In this document: piece by piece, positions 11,271 to 21,985 of the stretch
How positions within the stretch are numbered: the first letter of the stretch is position 1
Layout of the letters: the number at the start of each line of letters is the position of its first letter
Assembly (NCBI GenBank): GCA_037349315.1
Contig: JBAIAC010000057.1
Span: 17,143,501 to 17,207,500 of the forward strand
Origin: Chelydra serpentina
Taxonomy: Eukaryota; Chordata; Testudines; Chelydridae
Reading direction: 5' to 3'
DNA length: 64,000 nucleotides
Made by a program: the position numbers and the translations under genes
The notes under the pieces: model-generated
Told to the model about the DNA's origin: nothing
The model's database searches: none
Seen by the model: only the letters and a program-made list of their open reading frames with translations

Positions 11271-11413
11271 CAGTTAGATGATTCTTTTTTCTTATGACTT
11301 TATGTGAGGATGTGGTAATTGTGGGTGGTGTTATCACTGTTGTGCAAGAATTCTTTGAGGCGGAGTTGGTGGAAGAATTCTTCTAATTCTCCACATTAGT
11401 ATGGTATCAGGTA

Positions 11414-12486
11414 TGACGCTGTATGGAATATGTGGGTCACTTTATAAGAGTGTTGATACCAATATTGGGAAAATTGCAAGGAATGTGACCAGATATGCTA
11501 TGTAAAGTATAGGTATCTGAAAATGTTATGATTTGCAAAGTATGATAATCTTGTTTATATGTTTGTATCATCTTTGTATTATGAGTTATTGATCTGTAGG
11601 GTATGTCTGTATTTCCAAACTTGTGCTGTGTTTCTGGCTGACACCCCCTGACAAAATGGCATCAGCACCATTAAGGGACATCATCTGTAAAGTGAACCGA
11701 TTGAAAGGTCCAGGGACTACACCTTATGACTTAGCAAGGCATGCCTATGGAGAGAACCCTAAGGCCTTTCAATGCCACGTGCTATGAGTTTGTGTTTGGA
11801 ACAGAGGAAGTACCAGCCACAAAGCAAAAGGACTATAAAGGGCAGCTGCATCATCTCAATTTTGTATTCATTCCTGCTTCTTATCTCTGGAGGAACTTTG
11901 CTACAAACTGAAGCTCTGAACAAAGGACTGAATGACCCATCCAAGCTGTGGATGTGTTCCAGAGGGACTTTCAAGCCAGCAAACTCACCAATACTGCTAA
12001 GAACCTGATGTGTGGACTTTGAATCTTTGTATGTATGTGACAGCTTTACCATTTAACAACTGTCTTCTTGTTGTTCTTTCTCCTTTTTTTATAATAAACC
12101 TTTCGTTTTAGATGCTAAAGGATTGGCTGGCAGCGTGGTATTTTGGGTAAGATCCAACCTAATACTGATCTGGCAATGTGGGCCCTTTGAGGTCAGAAGA
12201 ACATTTTGTATAGTGAGCAGAGTTTTAAAATAACTTCTCACTGTACTGGACCTAGATGCTGACTGGGAGCCAGAGAACTGGAATGCAATAAGGGTGCTGT
12301 GTGATTTCCTTTTCTTTTGCTTCTTAATAACCAGTGTGGGGATCAGAAGCACAGTTTGTGACTGGTTGGGGAGTTTTAACTTCAGTGTTACCCACCAGCC
12401 TTGACAGTATCTGCTCTCCCTTTTGCAGCCTGCCCTGACTTTGGCATTTCCAGTGAGGGCTGCCCCAGGCACACTGGGTCACATCA
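11414..12486 (+). mobile_element. ERV LTR, possibly ERVL-like
   Basis: An LTR-like block from about TGACGCTGTATGG to GGGTCACATCA. A TATA box (TATAAAG) lies at 11834-11840 and a poly(A) signal (AATAAA) at 12093-12098 after a T-rich run. Just after the end, near 12494, TGGTGCAGCAGAAGTTGGG resembles a primer binding site of the ERVL kind (tRNA-Leu type). The flanking 4-mers are GGTA and GGTT, so the duplication is imperfect. Boundaries are uncertain. Confidence 0.6.
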
Positions 12487-12544
12487 GGTTTTGTGGTGCA
12501 GCAGAAGTTGGGTCCTTTTGGGAGTACAAATAATTTAGCTCCGA

Positions 12545-13260
12545 TTACCGGTAGTTATGACATTCTCCAGGGTACAAGCTGTGTCCCCTCAACTCTCCAA
12601 TTGGAGTGCCTTTTATAGTGCTTCGCTGTGAGGACAGCCACTCCCGGTCTGTATACACACAGCCTCTAGCATGCAAAATCACTCCCAGCTGAATTATGAG
12701 TGCTTTTAGCCAGCCACTCCTGAATTATATTGCAGTGACACCAGCAAATTCCCTGTCCCAGACGTGTCCTGCCCAGCTCTTGCCTTCTGTGCACTACAAG
12801 CTCATAGAAATTCCGTCATTTCATTATAGAAAATGATATGCACAAACCCTGTTATCTTAAATGGAGGTTCCAGACACTTCAGTCCAAACACACTGGTTTA
12901 GATAAAAAGAATAAAATAAGTTTATTAATTACAGAAATATAGATTTTAAGTGATTACAAGTAATGAGGCATAAAAGTCAGAATTGGTTACAAAGAAATAA
13001 AAGGTAAAAAAAATTCTAACTTAACAAGCTAAGTGAACTTAAAGCAAAAAAGGTTTTTCTCACCACATCATCACAGCAGTCTGGCTGGATTTTGTCCATG
13101 TGGTGGGTCCTGGTACTACATGTAACACAACACAGGTGTCCCACATTATGGTCATTAATCACACCTTTTGAATGATTGTGTTACACACTGGCAGGTTTGA
13201 AGGTTGAGAGGTATACTTAGTAAACCAGCATTTGCTTTACTAGTAAAGTGCTTTACTATA
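12545..13260 (-). mobile_element. LTR-like block related to the LTR at 1600-2259, inverted
   Basis: The A-rich core at 12900-12970 (AATAAGTTTATTAATTACAG and what follows) is the reverse complement of the 1800-1870 core, including the poly(A) region. Other parts are more diverged. It has no coding potential. The limits are set by loss of similarity and are approximate. Confidence 0.45.
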
Positions 13261-13599
13261 TCAGTGTAATTATGGATTGCTTACCAAAAACTGTTGAAAG
13301 AATGTGAAGCAAAATCAAGCACTCAGAAATTAGGAAATGCCAGAATTACTGTTGCCTTTGCAACCCTACTTCACCTGCCCAATGCATATCCATGTGATAC
13401 AGTCTTTAATTACATAATCACATTTTATTTTTCTGCAGGACCCCTGCCTCATTCTGTGCCAAGACGGGATGATGCTCAGGGAATGGTTACTTATTCAGTC
13501 TTTTTCCTTAACTTCATTGTTCAGTGTGTGGTCTCTGGCCTTGTTTACTGCACTCCACCCAAACCTTGTACTGAATACAGAATGGGCTCTTTTATAGAT

Positions 13600-13705
13600 A
13601 TCTCGTGGTAGTGAGTTCCACCAGCTAATTGTGCACCGTGTGAACAAATATTTCCTTAGATCCGTTTTAAATCTGCCCTTGTTCTTGATCACTGATATCA
13701 GGGGA
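13600..13705 (-). mobile_element. CR1 C-terminal fragment
   Basis: The minus-strand translation reads GRFKTDLRKYLFTRCTISWWNSLPRDIYK, the C-terminal domain common to CR1 ORF2 proteins. The fragment is short and both ends are lost. Confidence 0.65.
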
Positions 13706-13942
13706 GAAACAAGCAATTAGTTACTCATTGCTGATTTGGGGTTTTTCCCCTAAGCAGCTTGCAGTAATCTAACATTAGAAGAAGTGTGGTCCCATTCCTA
13801 TCATTAACTTCCTGGATAATAATACTTCCTAACACAGAGGAGTGCTGTGAGACTTAACACATTAATGTTTGGAAAGTGCTTTGGGATTCCCACACGGAAT
13901 CATTGGTAGTTTGAGTATCACAGTTACTGACCTTGCTGAGGT

Positions 13943-14447
13943 CATAGAATCGTAGAATATCAGGGTTGGAAAGGACCTCAGGAGATTTTTCCACATCCTT
14001 GTAGTGTGGGGTCAAAAACTGGACACAGTACTCCAGATGAGGCCTCACCAATGCCGAATAGAGGGGAATGATCACGTCCCTCGATCTGCTGGCAATACCC
14101 CTACCTATACAGCCCAAAATACCATTAGCTTTCTTGGCAACAAGGGCACACTGTTGACTCATATCCAGCTTCTCGACCACTGTAACTCTAGGTCCTTTTC
14201 TGCAGAACTGCTGCCTAGCCGCTCTGTCCCTAGTCTGTAGCAGTGCATGGGATTCTTCCGTCCTAAGGACTCTGCACTTGTCCTTGTTGAATCTCATCAG
14301 ATTGCTTTTGGCCCAATCCTCTAATCTGTCTAGGTCCCTCTGTATCCTATCCCTACCCTCCAGTGTATCTACCACTCCTCCCAGTTTAGTGTCATCTGTA
14401 AACTTGCTGAGGGTGCAATCCATGCCATCCTCCAGATCACTAATGAA
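13943..14447 (-). mobile_element. CR1-B fragment with RT thumb region and 3' tail
   Basis: The minus-strand protein includes [20 protein letters not shown] (RT motif C, here FTDD), [17 protein letters not shown] and [19 protein letters not shown]. It then jumps from the HYKDVEKS region straight to the CR1 3' tail (TCAGGGTTGGAAAGGACCTC), so most of the C-terminal domain has been deleted. It is very close to the CR1-B copy at 43527-45181. Confidence 0.9.
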
Positions 14448-14456
14448 AGGTCACCT

Positions 14457-14825
14457 TTAACAGAAATGGGCCCAAACTTGAAAACCAGGGTTTTGGTTCA
14501 GGTTAATCTTTAAAACTCTTTGCCAATAAAGAGGAGGGGAACTTGAATTGTCCCTGATGTTAAGTCTCAACCTGTTCCCTGGGAATGGCCAGTAATACAG
14601 TAGTTTGGGCACAATGTAGTGGATCATGTGAACCAAGATGAGTGGATGAACATACTCTTTAATTTCATCCTCCATATCGTCGCAAGCCCCCCAAAGGGTA
14701 AATGCAAGATAAGCTTTGCCCATCTGGCAGAGCTTTTTGGCTACATGTAGAATTCCTTGGCATTGGGAAACTAGCACCTTCCTAGCTAAATCCAACTGGA
14801 GAAAGGACAAGCAGATCCAAACCAA
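14457..14825 (-). other. Unassigned open stretch, possible old exon or unannotated repeat
   Basis: An open frame of about 125 codons on the minus strand without an ATG start (it would begin at TTG). It reads LDLARKVLVSQCQGILHV, KKLCQMGKAYLAFTLWGA, then an acidic DDMEDEIKEYVHP, then HMIHYIVPKLLYY. The composition is protein-like and a splice-acceptor-like T-rich tract ending CAG lies near 14868, but a TGA stands between that site and the open frame. I do not recognise the protein. It could be chance, an old pseudogene or part of an unknown repeat. Confidence 0.2.
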
Positions 14826-16069
14826 AATTCCTCCAGTAAAAGCCTGTCACTCAGCTGAGAAATGAAAACCAGGTTGAATGAATGTGAAAGTGGTTTATTG
14901 AAAATGAGTTACTTGTTATTAGAACATGTTTCGTGCAATAAAAGACACAAGTAAAAAGACAGTCCTGGCCCCTAGTATTTTATAATCTGGCCCTCAAACT
15001 GATACTTTTAACACTGAATCGTACATCACCTCTCATCTAATCCCATTGGTTTCAGTAGGACTACTCAATGTGAATAGGGGTATCGCAGTTGGCCCTGAGA
15101 GAGAATATGTACGCTCATGGAATCCAGCTACCATCAATCCTCTCAGCAGGCAAGGTGGTGATTCGGTCTCGACTTCACCTACCAGAAATCACAATGTAAA
15201 ACTTAATCTGAAAAAAAAAAATGGAAACCCTCTTCACAATACTGATTCTTCGTATGACTGTTAAACAGTCACTTTATGGGTCTCCACAACTGTTTGTCCT
15301 CTATACTGTCCATTACCCTCACGTCATTATTGTAATGGATGGAACCACCTTTCTTCTCTCCATTTTGTTCTGTTACAGAAAGTCTCTGAAAATAATTGGT
15401 TTTCAGCCAGTTAAATAATTTCAGTCTGACTGTTCAAGCCCAGGATATTTGATGCCCACCTTTCTAAGCAAAGTGGAAAGCTCCTCCCTTGCCCAGTCTT
15501 TTGGAGAGTGCTCCTTGTTATTGGACTCTTACTGGCTACTGGCTCAAGCCAGTGTTTCCAAAGCTGGTTTCCTACTGAAACCTCATTTCTTTCCTGTGAC
15601 GTGGTCTGCTTACCCCGCACTAGCCCAGGCAGGGTTGAACCCATGGGATTGACAGCAGAAGTCCCGCCCCTCTGGCAAGACTGGGCATGCTCCAAGTGTT
15701 CTAGCTGTATAAAGGGAGGGAGCCCAGCTCATTCAGGGGAGGAGACCGCAGGGGAAGGACCAGCTCCTGCAGAGGGCCACTCACAGCCGCTGACGGAACC
15801 AGGAACCGAAGCCTTGCACGGCCTTCTCGAGTGGAGAAGCCCGTGACGACGACCGGCCCTGCTGACCACGGAGGACCCGACCCCTCGTGGGGTACCCCAA
15901 CACGGACTCTGGTAGGGGGTGACCCAGGGAGGGCTGCCGAATGGTACCTCCCACCCGATGGAACTCAGCGTGTTTCAGCCGGACCCTCCCCGCTGAGTCA
16001 GTGGCGAGTTACCATGCTACTGTTCTGGCCACTAGGCCACACTGCTCTGCATCAAAGGGTGGTGTTATA

Positions 16070-16340
16070 GACTCCGGCCGCTAGGCCGCACTGCCCAGCA
16101 CCAAAGGGTGGTACTAGAGACTCTGGCCACTAGGCCACGCTACCCTGCACCCAAGGGTGGGGTACTAGAGACTCCGGCCACTAGGCCACGCTGCCCTGCA
16201 CCTAAGGGTGGTGTTATAGACTCCGGCCGCTAGGCCGCGCTGCCCTGCACCTAAGGGTGGTGCTAGAGACTTTGGCCACTAGGCCACGCTACCCTGCACC
16301 TAAGGGTGGTGTTTCAGACTCCGGACGCTAGGCCACGCTG
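16070..16340. repeat. 49-bp minisatellite within the gypsy LTR
   Basis: About six tandem units of 49-51 bp, each with CTCCGGCC(G/A)CTAGGCC followed by GCACC(A/T)AAGGGTGGT. It recurs at 17487-17690 and, more degenerate, at 5680-5895. The repeat is part of the LTR itself, because all LTR copies in the window carry it. Confidence 0.9.
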
Positions 16341-16439
16341 CCCGACACTGGTGCTGGTGCTGGGTCCGGAGCTCTGTCCTGCTGCACCACGGCAGCCGGC
16401 AGCCAAGCTCCTGCCTCTTCCCACAGCCTGCTGAGTACT

Positions 16440-17215
16440 CACCCCTCCTCCTCTAACTCTTTCTCCCTGCCCCCGATCAGCTGTGTGCCAGGGAGAGAGA
16501 GGAGGCAGTGGAGAAGAGGCGGGGGCAGGGCCTTGGGAAAGGGGGTGGAATCGGGTATACCCCCTCTCCAGCCCCCTGCTGTGAACCGCTTAGGGCAGGG
16601 GACTGGGAGCACCCCCACGACTCCAGCCCACACTCCTGCACCTCCACACATACCCAGCCCCCCAGGGGGTTGGAGAAGGGGCAGCAGGGGGTTTCTGGAG
16701 GGGGCAGTCAAGGGACAGGGAGTGGGGGGGTTGGATGGGTCGGGGGCTCTGGGGGGGCCTGTCTGGGGGTGGGGGGGTGGAGAGGGGGCGGGGCAGTCAG
16801 AGGCAGGGAGCAGGAGGGGTTAGATGGGTCGGGGGTTCGGGGGGGGGGGGCAGTCAGGGGACAGGGAGTGGTTGGATAGGTGTGAGAGTCCCGGGAGCCT
16901 GTCAGGGGGCAGGGGTGTGGAGAAGGTCAGGGCAGTCAGGGGACAGGTAGGGGTAGGGTCCTAGGGGGGCAGTTAGGGTGAGGAGGTCTCAGGAGGGGGC
17001 AGTCAGGGGACAAGGAGCAGGGAGGCTTAGATAGGGGGTGGGATCCTGGGGGGCAGTTAGAGGCAGGGTCCCAGGAGGGGGCAGTCAGGGGACAAGGAGC
17101 AAGGGAGGGTTGGAGGTTCTTGAGAGGGGCAGTCAGGGGGTGGGAAGTGGGAGGGAGTGAATGGGGGAGGGGCAGGGGTGGGGCTAGGGCGGAGCTCCCT
17201 GTGTGCACACCCTAA
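16440..17215. repeat. G-rich degenerate array, reverse complement of the hAT-like array at 1260-1590
   Basis: Repeated GGGGGCAGTCAGGGGACAGG units, with GGGTCCTGGG spacers. It is the same family as the C-rich interior of the hAT-like fragment at 1192-1590, here inverted and inside the gypsy relic. The hAT terminal sequence itself is not seen. It has long open frames on both strands, all with low-complexity proline- or glycine-rich translations, which I treat as non-coding. Confidence 0.6.
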
Positions 17216-17234
17216 TGAAATGTGCTGCGCACGC

Positions 17235-17486
17235 CTATGGCTCCTGGCCAAGTGGCAGGGGCCTTATGAGGTGATCCGACGAGTCGGGCCAGTAGATTAT
17301 GAGGTCTGGTTGCCCGGAAGGCGGAGGGACATTCGGACCTACCATGTGAATCTTTTAAAGGCCTGGAAGGCAAGGGAGGCCTTGTTCATCACCCCATTGC
17401 CCCCAGACCCAGAACTTGGACCCCTAGCGGGGGAACCCCTAGACCCTAGGCCGGCCGCGCTCGGGACCGGCCTCACCCCACGCGGG
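17235..17486 (+). pseudogene. Ty3/gypsy integrase C-terminal fragment
   Basis: The reading frame contains LLAKWQGPYEVIRRVGPVDYEVW, the chromatin/DNA-binding tail (GPY/F domain: W-x-G-P-Y-x-V) found at the end of gypsy integrases. It continues with RDIRTYHVNLLKAW and a proline-rich end before running into LTR sequence. The catalytic core and everything upstream are missing. It supports assigning the surrounding LTRs to Ty3/gypsy. Confidence 0.85.
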
Positions 17487-17745
17487 TGGTGTTATAGACT
17501 CCGGCCGCTAGGCCACGCTGCCCTGCACCTAAGGGTGGTGTTATAGACTCCGGCCGCTAGGCCGCGCTGCCCTGCACCTAAGGGTGGTGCTAGAGACTTT
17601 GGCCACTAGGCCGCGCTACCCTGCAACAAAGGGTGGTGTTTCAGACTCCGGACGCTAGGCCACGCTGCCCGACACGGAGGGGTAGCATCGGAGACTGTGA
17701 CTGGTAGGCCATGCTGCCCTGACCCTAGGGGCGTGGACCATCACA

Positions 17746-18109
17746 TTGCCCTTTTCCCTTAACTGGGTTAGATTGTGTTTGAATCTTCTATTTCGTCGTT
17801 CCAGACGGTCTACTCTTTGGTGGTTAAAAAAAAAAAAGATTGCTGCCAGTGAGCAGTGTGCGATATCATGGTAACTTGGCTTTGTGGGGTTGTAGACCTT
17901 AGTTGTACTTTCCACTGCACCAGAGGAAACAAATGAAGGTTAAATACAATATCAGTTGCCTTTGAATTCTACCCCAACATCTGTTCATTGTTATGGAAAT
18001 ATTCCTCTGGAGTTTTTTCACCTTCTGTTGCAGCATGGGCATGGGTCACTTGCTGGTTTCAATTAGAATAAATAGTGGATTTTCTGTCTTTAAATTATTG
18101 TTTGAGGAC
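17746..18109. other. No recognised feature
   Basis: This stretch lies between the gypsy relic and a CR1 tail. It contains a short A-run near 17826. No coding or repeat signal is recognised. Confidence 0.4.
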
Positions 18110-18236
18110 TTCAGTAACTCAGCCAGAGGTTATGGATCTATTTCAGGAGTGATTGGGTGAGGTTCTGTGGCTTGCAGTTGTGCAGGAGGTCAGACTAGAT
18201 GATCATGATTGTCCGTTCTGGCCTTTGTCTGAGTCC
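18110..18236 (+). mobile_element. CR1 3'-tail fragment
   Basis: GTGCAGGAGGTCAGACTAGA followed by TGATCATGATTGTCC is the plus-strand form of the CR1 3' end seen elsewhere on the minus strand. It is 5'-truncated and diverged. Confidence 0.8.
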
Positions 18237-18929
18237 TCATTCCCTGATTCTGGTCATCATTCCAGTTGTCAGTGCAAATGGAACTATAAGAATATCTTAA
18301 AGATGATCACAAGCATCCAGCTTGGCTTGATTTATGAATTTCTACATTTTGGTCTGGGTGAGAATATCACTTTGTTCTACCGCATTTCTCTTCACTTCCC
18401 CTTCACCCCCCTCACCCCCCCCCCCTTTATTGGTGAATGTAGAAAAAATATCAGAGGATTGAGCACAAGGGGGCAGAGTTTAAAATGTATTTTAAGACTC
18501 TTCTGGAGGATCCATTTTGCTAAGTCAGGCCAGGACATCTGTGTCCTACATGCAGTTTAACAATTTCCCATTAGTATAATCCTGTTCCTCCTCTAAAATG
18601 GAAATGATCATCCCAGAAGCAGAAGTGAAAAATCTCAGCAACATTTTTAAACAGATATCTTTTAAATGATTTGGTTAAGTTTAAAAAAAAACCCACTGGA
18701 GTGAATTGTCTGTCTTGTGCAAATATCTTTGTCTTTCCCTTTGATAATAAATGCAAACATCTAGTAGCCAAGCACTTATTGCCATAGCAGCTAAGCACTG
18801 TGGAATAAAACATACTTGTACAAAGTTATCCACAATGCGTAGCATAAACGACAGTCTCTATTGCCAGATTTCCAGGAACACACAGTACAAAACCAACACA
18901 CTTAACAAATTCTGCAGCAAACACCACCC

Positions 18930-19380
18930 CCTTCCATTAGTCTCTGAAAGTTGCAAAACTCAGGTAGTGGAGGCCCGCCAATGGGAGAGTTCTCCAAAAC
19001 CAGAAAATTCTGCTACCATGCCTGGGGAGTGCCACCGCATCCTCCAATAACTGCCACAGTGGGGCATAAATGTGAGAGGTGGTGCCTCCAGCAAGTAAGC
19101 CCACTAAGAGTTTTGAAGATCATTGCCATTACCTTGGATTGCATTCCAGATGAACAGGGATCCAGGGCAAAGGTTTGAGCATGAGTGTTAGGCACTCAGA
19201 ATGGTTTGCTCTAATAATCAAGTGGATGCCTTATCTGCACTAGGAGAAGGCCTTGCGTGATCTTCATGGGCAGCCCGAAGCAGAGATCATTGCGGTAGTC
19301 TAGCCTAGAAGAGGCAAAGGTTCTGATCAGGTTCTTATCCATGTCCTGCACTGTAGCAGCTGAATGCATGGGTGACCATT
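18930..19380 (-). repeat. Ancient amniote interspersed repeat
   Basis: The motifs TTTTGAAGATCATTGCC, GCGGTAGTCTAGCCTAGAAG and GGCAAAGGTTCTGATCAGG have the look of an old, widely shared repeat of the CR1/L3 type. A related block lies at 57940-58170. The family and the limits are uncertain, and there is no coding potential. Confidence 0.4.
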
Positions 19381-20011
19381 GGGAGGGCCATAGTAGAAAG
19401 GAAAAGTCTAAACTTTTTGCCCACTCACAGATATCAAAGTTTCAGTGGTCCACAAGTGATGGCTGGGGATCGAAGAGCTGCGAATCCGCTCAGGGAAATA
19501 GGGGCATAATATAATACCATTGTTGGTCGGATGATTGGAGAGATTTCGAGTTTGCCACACAAACACTCCTAGCAGTTCTTTGGCTAGTATCACCAGGCTG
19601 CTGCTAACTGGTATAAATAACCTTTTCCAATGTCAACGTGGCAGATGAGTTTTTCCCATCACCAGCTGGGAATTTTTTCTAGAAGAGTTGAGGAACTCAC
19701 GTAAGAACCAAACCAAGTTCCCCACCCTGTTCCACTTCCTGTGCTTGAAGGAAGTTTAGTATTAAGCAACTCAGGGTTAGACAAGGAGCCTTGGGTGTCT
19801 TCTGATCTGTAACCAAGCCTGGCACCCTCAGGATAGCCAGCTTTCTGTGGGCCTATATTGTCTGCAGCCAGCACTGTTTGGAGCAGGGTCCCTTTCACCC
19901 TGGACTGAATGCCTGAGCTTAACACCCTTGACATTTTTGCAATGGACTTAACACCATGGCAGCAGTTGAGTGGCTTGGAGGGTGCCCAGGGGTCTGGCCA
20001 CAAGCTGTTAG

Positions 20012-20017
20012 TTTATT
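20012..20017 (-). promoter_or_regulatory. Candidate PTAFR poly(A) signal
   Basis: TTTATT on the plus strand, which is AATAAA on the minus strand, about 825 bp downstream of the PTAFR stop codon. It is the first clear signal seen on that side. Usage is inferred. Confidence 0.35.
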
Positions 20018-20284
20018 AATGATAAAATACCAGAAAACAGTCTTCAAATAAGCAACCAGCTACATTTCTTTGTTTCCAGCAGCACAAGTTTAGGGACAAT
20101 AGCTACTCCCTCTTTATAATCCCAGCTATAATAAATAAAAGCAATGATAATGAAGCATTAAAAACCTATTCGTTTGCTATCTTAACTCCTATGCTGGCAA
20201 TCATCCTCTGTCACTTGGAGGCTTTCAGTTGATATTCGGTCTCTTTCTGAAAGATATGTGCTAGCTCAACCAGAAGTTATTGGG

Positions 20285-20372
20285 CTGGGTCCAGGAACAG
20301 GACATTCTCTAGCCGGTGATGTGCAGGAGGTCAGACTAGATAATGGTCCCTGGTGGCCTTAAAATCTATACA
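20285..20372 (+). mobile_element. CR1 3'-tail fragment
   Basis: The block GGTGATGTGCAGGAGGTCAG is followed by ACTAGATAATGGTCCC, a diverged CR1 3' end. It would lie in the antisense orientation within the presumed PTAFR 3' UTR. Confidence 0.75.
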
Positions 20373-20841
20373 TACAGATCCCAGGGATTGGGGAAGCTAT
20401 GGCAGAGGTTTCCAGCACATCACCAATACCCATTGACTTTCACAGACCCCTCTTCTCCCCAGGCTGGTTACTTGGATCAGAACCCATAGAATCTCTGTTA
20501 TTCATAAGGGTGAGCTCTCCTCAGGCCAATTCCCTTACCCTCCCATGTTAAAGTGCTGACAGATCACACAAGGAGATAGGAGGAGGGGGAAGGGCACAAG
20601 GTCAATGGCATTTTTTTTCACAGAAAAGAAAACAAAACTGAGCTGTGATTAGAGTCCCATGAAGCATCAGTATGTGTCAGAAGGTGCTCCTTTGCAGCCC
20701 CTGATTGCATTTGTGGGTATGGGGATTGAATGCTCATATTTCCTCTTCCTGATAGAAACGCAGAGATCTGGCCCACTGATGTGCCCCTCTCTGGCCTGGC
20801 TTAGTGAGAGGAAGCTGGTGACACAAGTGGCCCAGCCCTGC

Positions 20842-21951
20842 TCAGTAGGAGACAGGGCTGTATTCATTTCTCATGGGGTTGGTGAGGAGGTCGTTGATGG
20901 GCACTGTGCCCTCGATCACTGTTTCAGTGGTTTGCCTGGAACACTTGCGACTCCCTTTCATGCTTTTAAGATTCTCTGAAAGGTGCTTCCTGAACTTCTT
21001 GGTGAGGAAGCAGTAGATGATAGGGTCCAGCATGCAGTTGGTGCTCAGGAGGCACACAGTCACCTGATGGGCATCATTGATCTGCCGGCGCAACGGACAG
21101 TTTTCTTTCTGCCACCACTCTAGTACCGTCAGGGTCCAGGGGAGGTCAATGAAATGGTGAGGTACAAAGCATATGATGAATACAGCCAGGACAGTGCACA
21201 CCATCCTGAATGCTCTCTGCTTGACATGGGTGCTCTTCTGCAGCTGCACTGACTTGGTCAGCAGTGTCCTGATAATGAACAAGTTACATACCAGTATAAA
21301 CAGGAAAATGAAGACAAAAATAACGAAGATGACAACGTGGATGGCAAGGATGGGCACAGTGTTGTCAGTGGTATTATAGCGCTCGAAACACCGTATGACG
21401 GTGCCATGGTTAGTCTCCTCCTTGTTAGTGCCATTGCCAATGAGGTAGTACAAAGCACTGCTCATGATCACCACCCAGATAGCTGCGGAGAGGAAGATAC
21501 CCCTTCTCCGGGTGGGGAACTGAGCGGCTGTGATGGGCTTGGTCACTGCTTGGAATCGGTTGTATGTAATGACTGTCAAGAAGGCGATGGAGCAGTAGGT
21601 GTTAACAAAGAACAAGTAGCCGGTCACGTTACACAGGAATGAAGGCATAATCCAGTCTCCTTGGTGGTGATAGTAAACGATCCACAGGGGCAGTGTGATC
21701 AGGAACAGCAGGTCAGCCACTATCAGATTCACCATGAATATCTTGATTTCGTTTAGTTTCCTCCAAGCATAAACCTGGCAGAAAATCCACAGCACATAGC
21801 AATTGGCAATGAAGCCCAGAATGAAGATGAAGCTGTACAAGATGGTGAAAAGGGAGTATCTGAACTCAGAGTCTACCCCGCATGAGGTGTTAGTGGGCAA
21901 GGTGGAGACACTCAGGGGTGAAAGAGTGGTAGCTCCCAACTTTGAGGGCAT
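20842..21951 (-). CDS. PTAFR: Platelet-activating factor receptor
   Basis: An intact 369-residue class A GPCR in one exon. It binds the phospholipid PAF at the plasma membrane and signals through Gq/Gi in leukocytes and platelets. Seven hydrophobic segments are visible. Diagnostic residues: DSEFRYSLF at 27-35, N50 (TM1), D80 (TM2), the C107-C188 disulfide pair, YNRF at 130-133 in place of the DRY motif, FVPHH at 262-266 (TM6) and DPIIY at 309-313 in place of NPxxY. The YNRF, FVPHH and DPxIY variants, and the [10 protein letters not shown] tail, match known PTAFR proteins. Sequons occur at N21, N173 and N193, and C337 is a likely palmitoylation site. The ATG has a good context (ACAATGC). The N-terminus is about 17 residues longer than in human. 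A splice acceptor-like TTCTGCCTTAG ends at 21973, 22 bp before the ATG, as expected for a gene with upstream non-coding exons. Confidence 0.97.
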   Translation of the reverse strand: MPSKLGATTLSPLSVSTLPTNTSCGVDSEFRYSLFTILYSFIFILGFIANCYVLWIFCQVYAWRKLNEIKIFMVNLIVADLLFLITLPLWIVYYHHQGDWIMPSFLCNVTGYLFFVNTYCSIAFLTVITYNRFQAVTKPITAAQFPTRRRGIFLSAAIWVVIMSSALYYLIGNGTNKEETNHGTVIRCFERYNTTDNTVPILAIHVVIFVIFVFIFLFILVCNLFIIRTLLTKSVQLQKSTHVKQRAFRMVCTVLAVFIICFVPHHFIDLPWTLTVLEWWQKENCPLRRQINDAHQVTVCLLSTNCMLDPIIYCFLTKKFRKHLSENLKSMKGSRKCSRQTTETVIEGTVPINDLLTNPMRNEYSPVSY

Positions 21952-21972
21952 TGTGTCATTGACCCGACTCTT

Positions 21973-21985
21973 CTAAGGCAGAAAA
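21973..21985 (-). promoter_or_regulatory. Candidate splice acceptor of the PTAFR coding exon
   Basis: The minus strand reads TTTTCTGCCTTAG and then AAGAG, placing an AG acceptor just before the coding ATG. PTAFR genes in other vertebrates have non-coding 5' exons and one coding exon, so this fits. The upstream exons are not recognisable by eye. Confidence 0.5.

Larger units (their letters stand above)
2260..11400 (-). mobile_element. Penelope-like element (PLE), decayed and split by nested insertions
   Basis: A minus-strand retroelement read from about 11400 down to 2260. The pieces are 10815-11270 (N-terminal region), 6006-6337 (reverse transcriptase core), 4957-5149, about 2920-3761 (C-terminal region and 3' UTR) and 2260-2367. 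Between them lie a Harbinger element, a gypsy solo LTR, a Tigger-like element and a CR1 tail. The RT motifs YTNIPH and GTARGTRMAP, followed across the LTR by QYANLFKDK, are typical of vertebrate PLEs. The expected Y(I)DD block is not found, which suggests an internal deletion. Stops and frameshifts are common. Joins were recognised by reading across the insertions; outer ends are approximate. Confidence 0.8.
15595..17745 (+). mobile_element. Rearranged Ty3/gypsy element: two partial LTRs and an integrase tail
   Basis: The left end is TGTGACGTGG and the right end is GGACCATCACA. The flanks are TTTCC (15590-15594) and TTGCC (17746-17750), a one-mismatch 5-bp duplication. The left part (15595-16345) has a TATA box at 15708-15714 and six 49-bp units built on CTCCGGCCGCTAGGCCGCG. 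The right part (17487-17745) repeats these units. Both contain the block GGACGCTAGGCCACGCTGCC, so they are parts of the same LTR. Between them lie a G-rich insert and an integrase C-terminus. Gag, protease, RT and most of integrase are gone. Confidence 0.75.

Noticed and set aside
17157..17546. Host chromatin protein with a chromodomain-like end
   Set aside because: The GPY/F motif and the flanking LTR units show a gypsy integrase tail.
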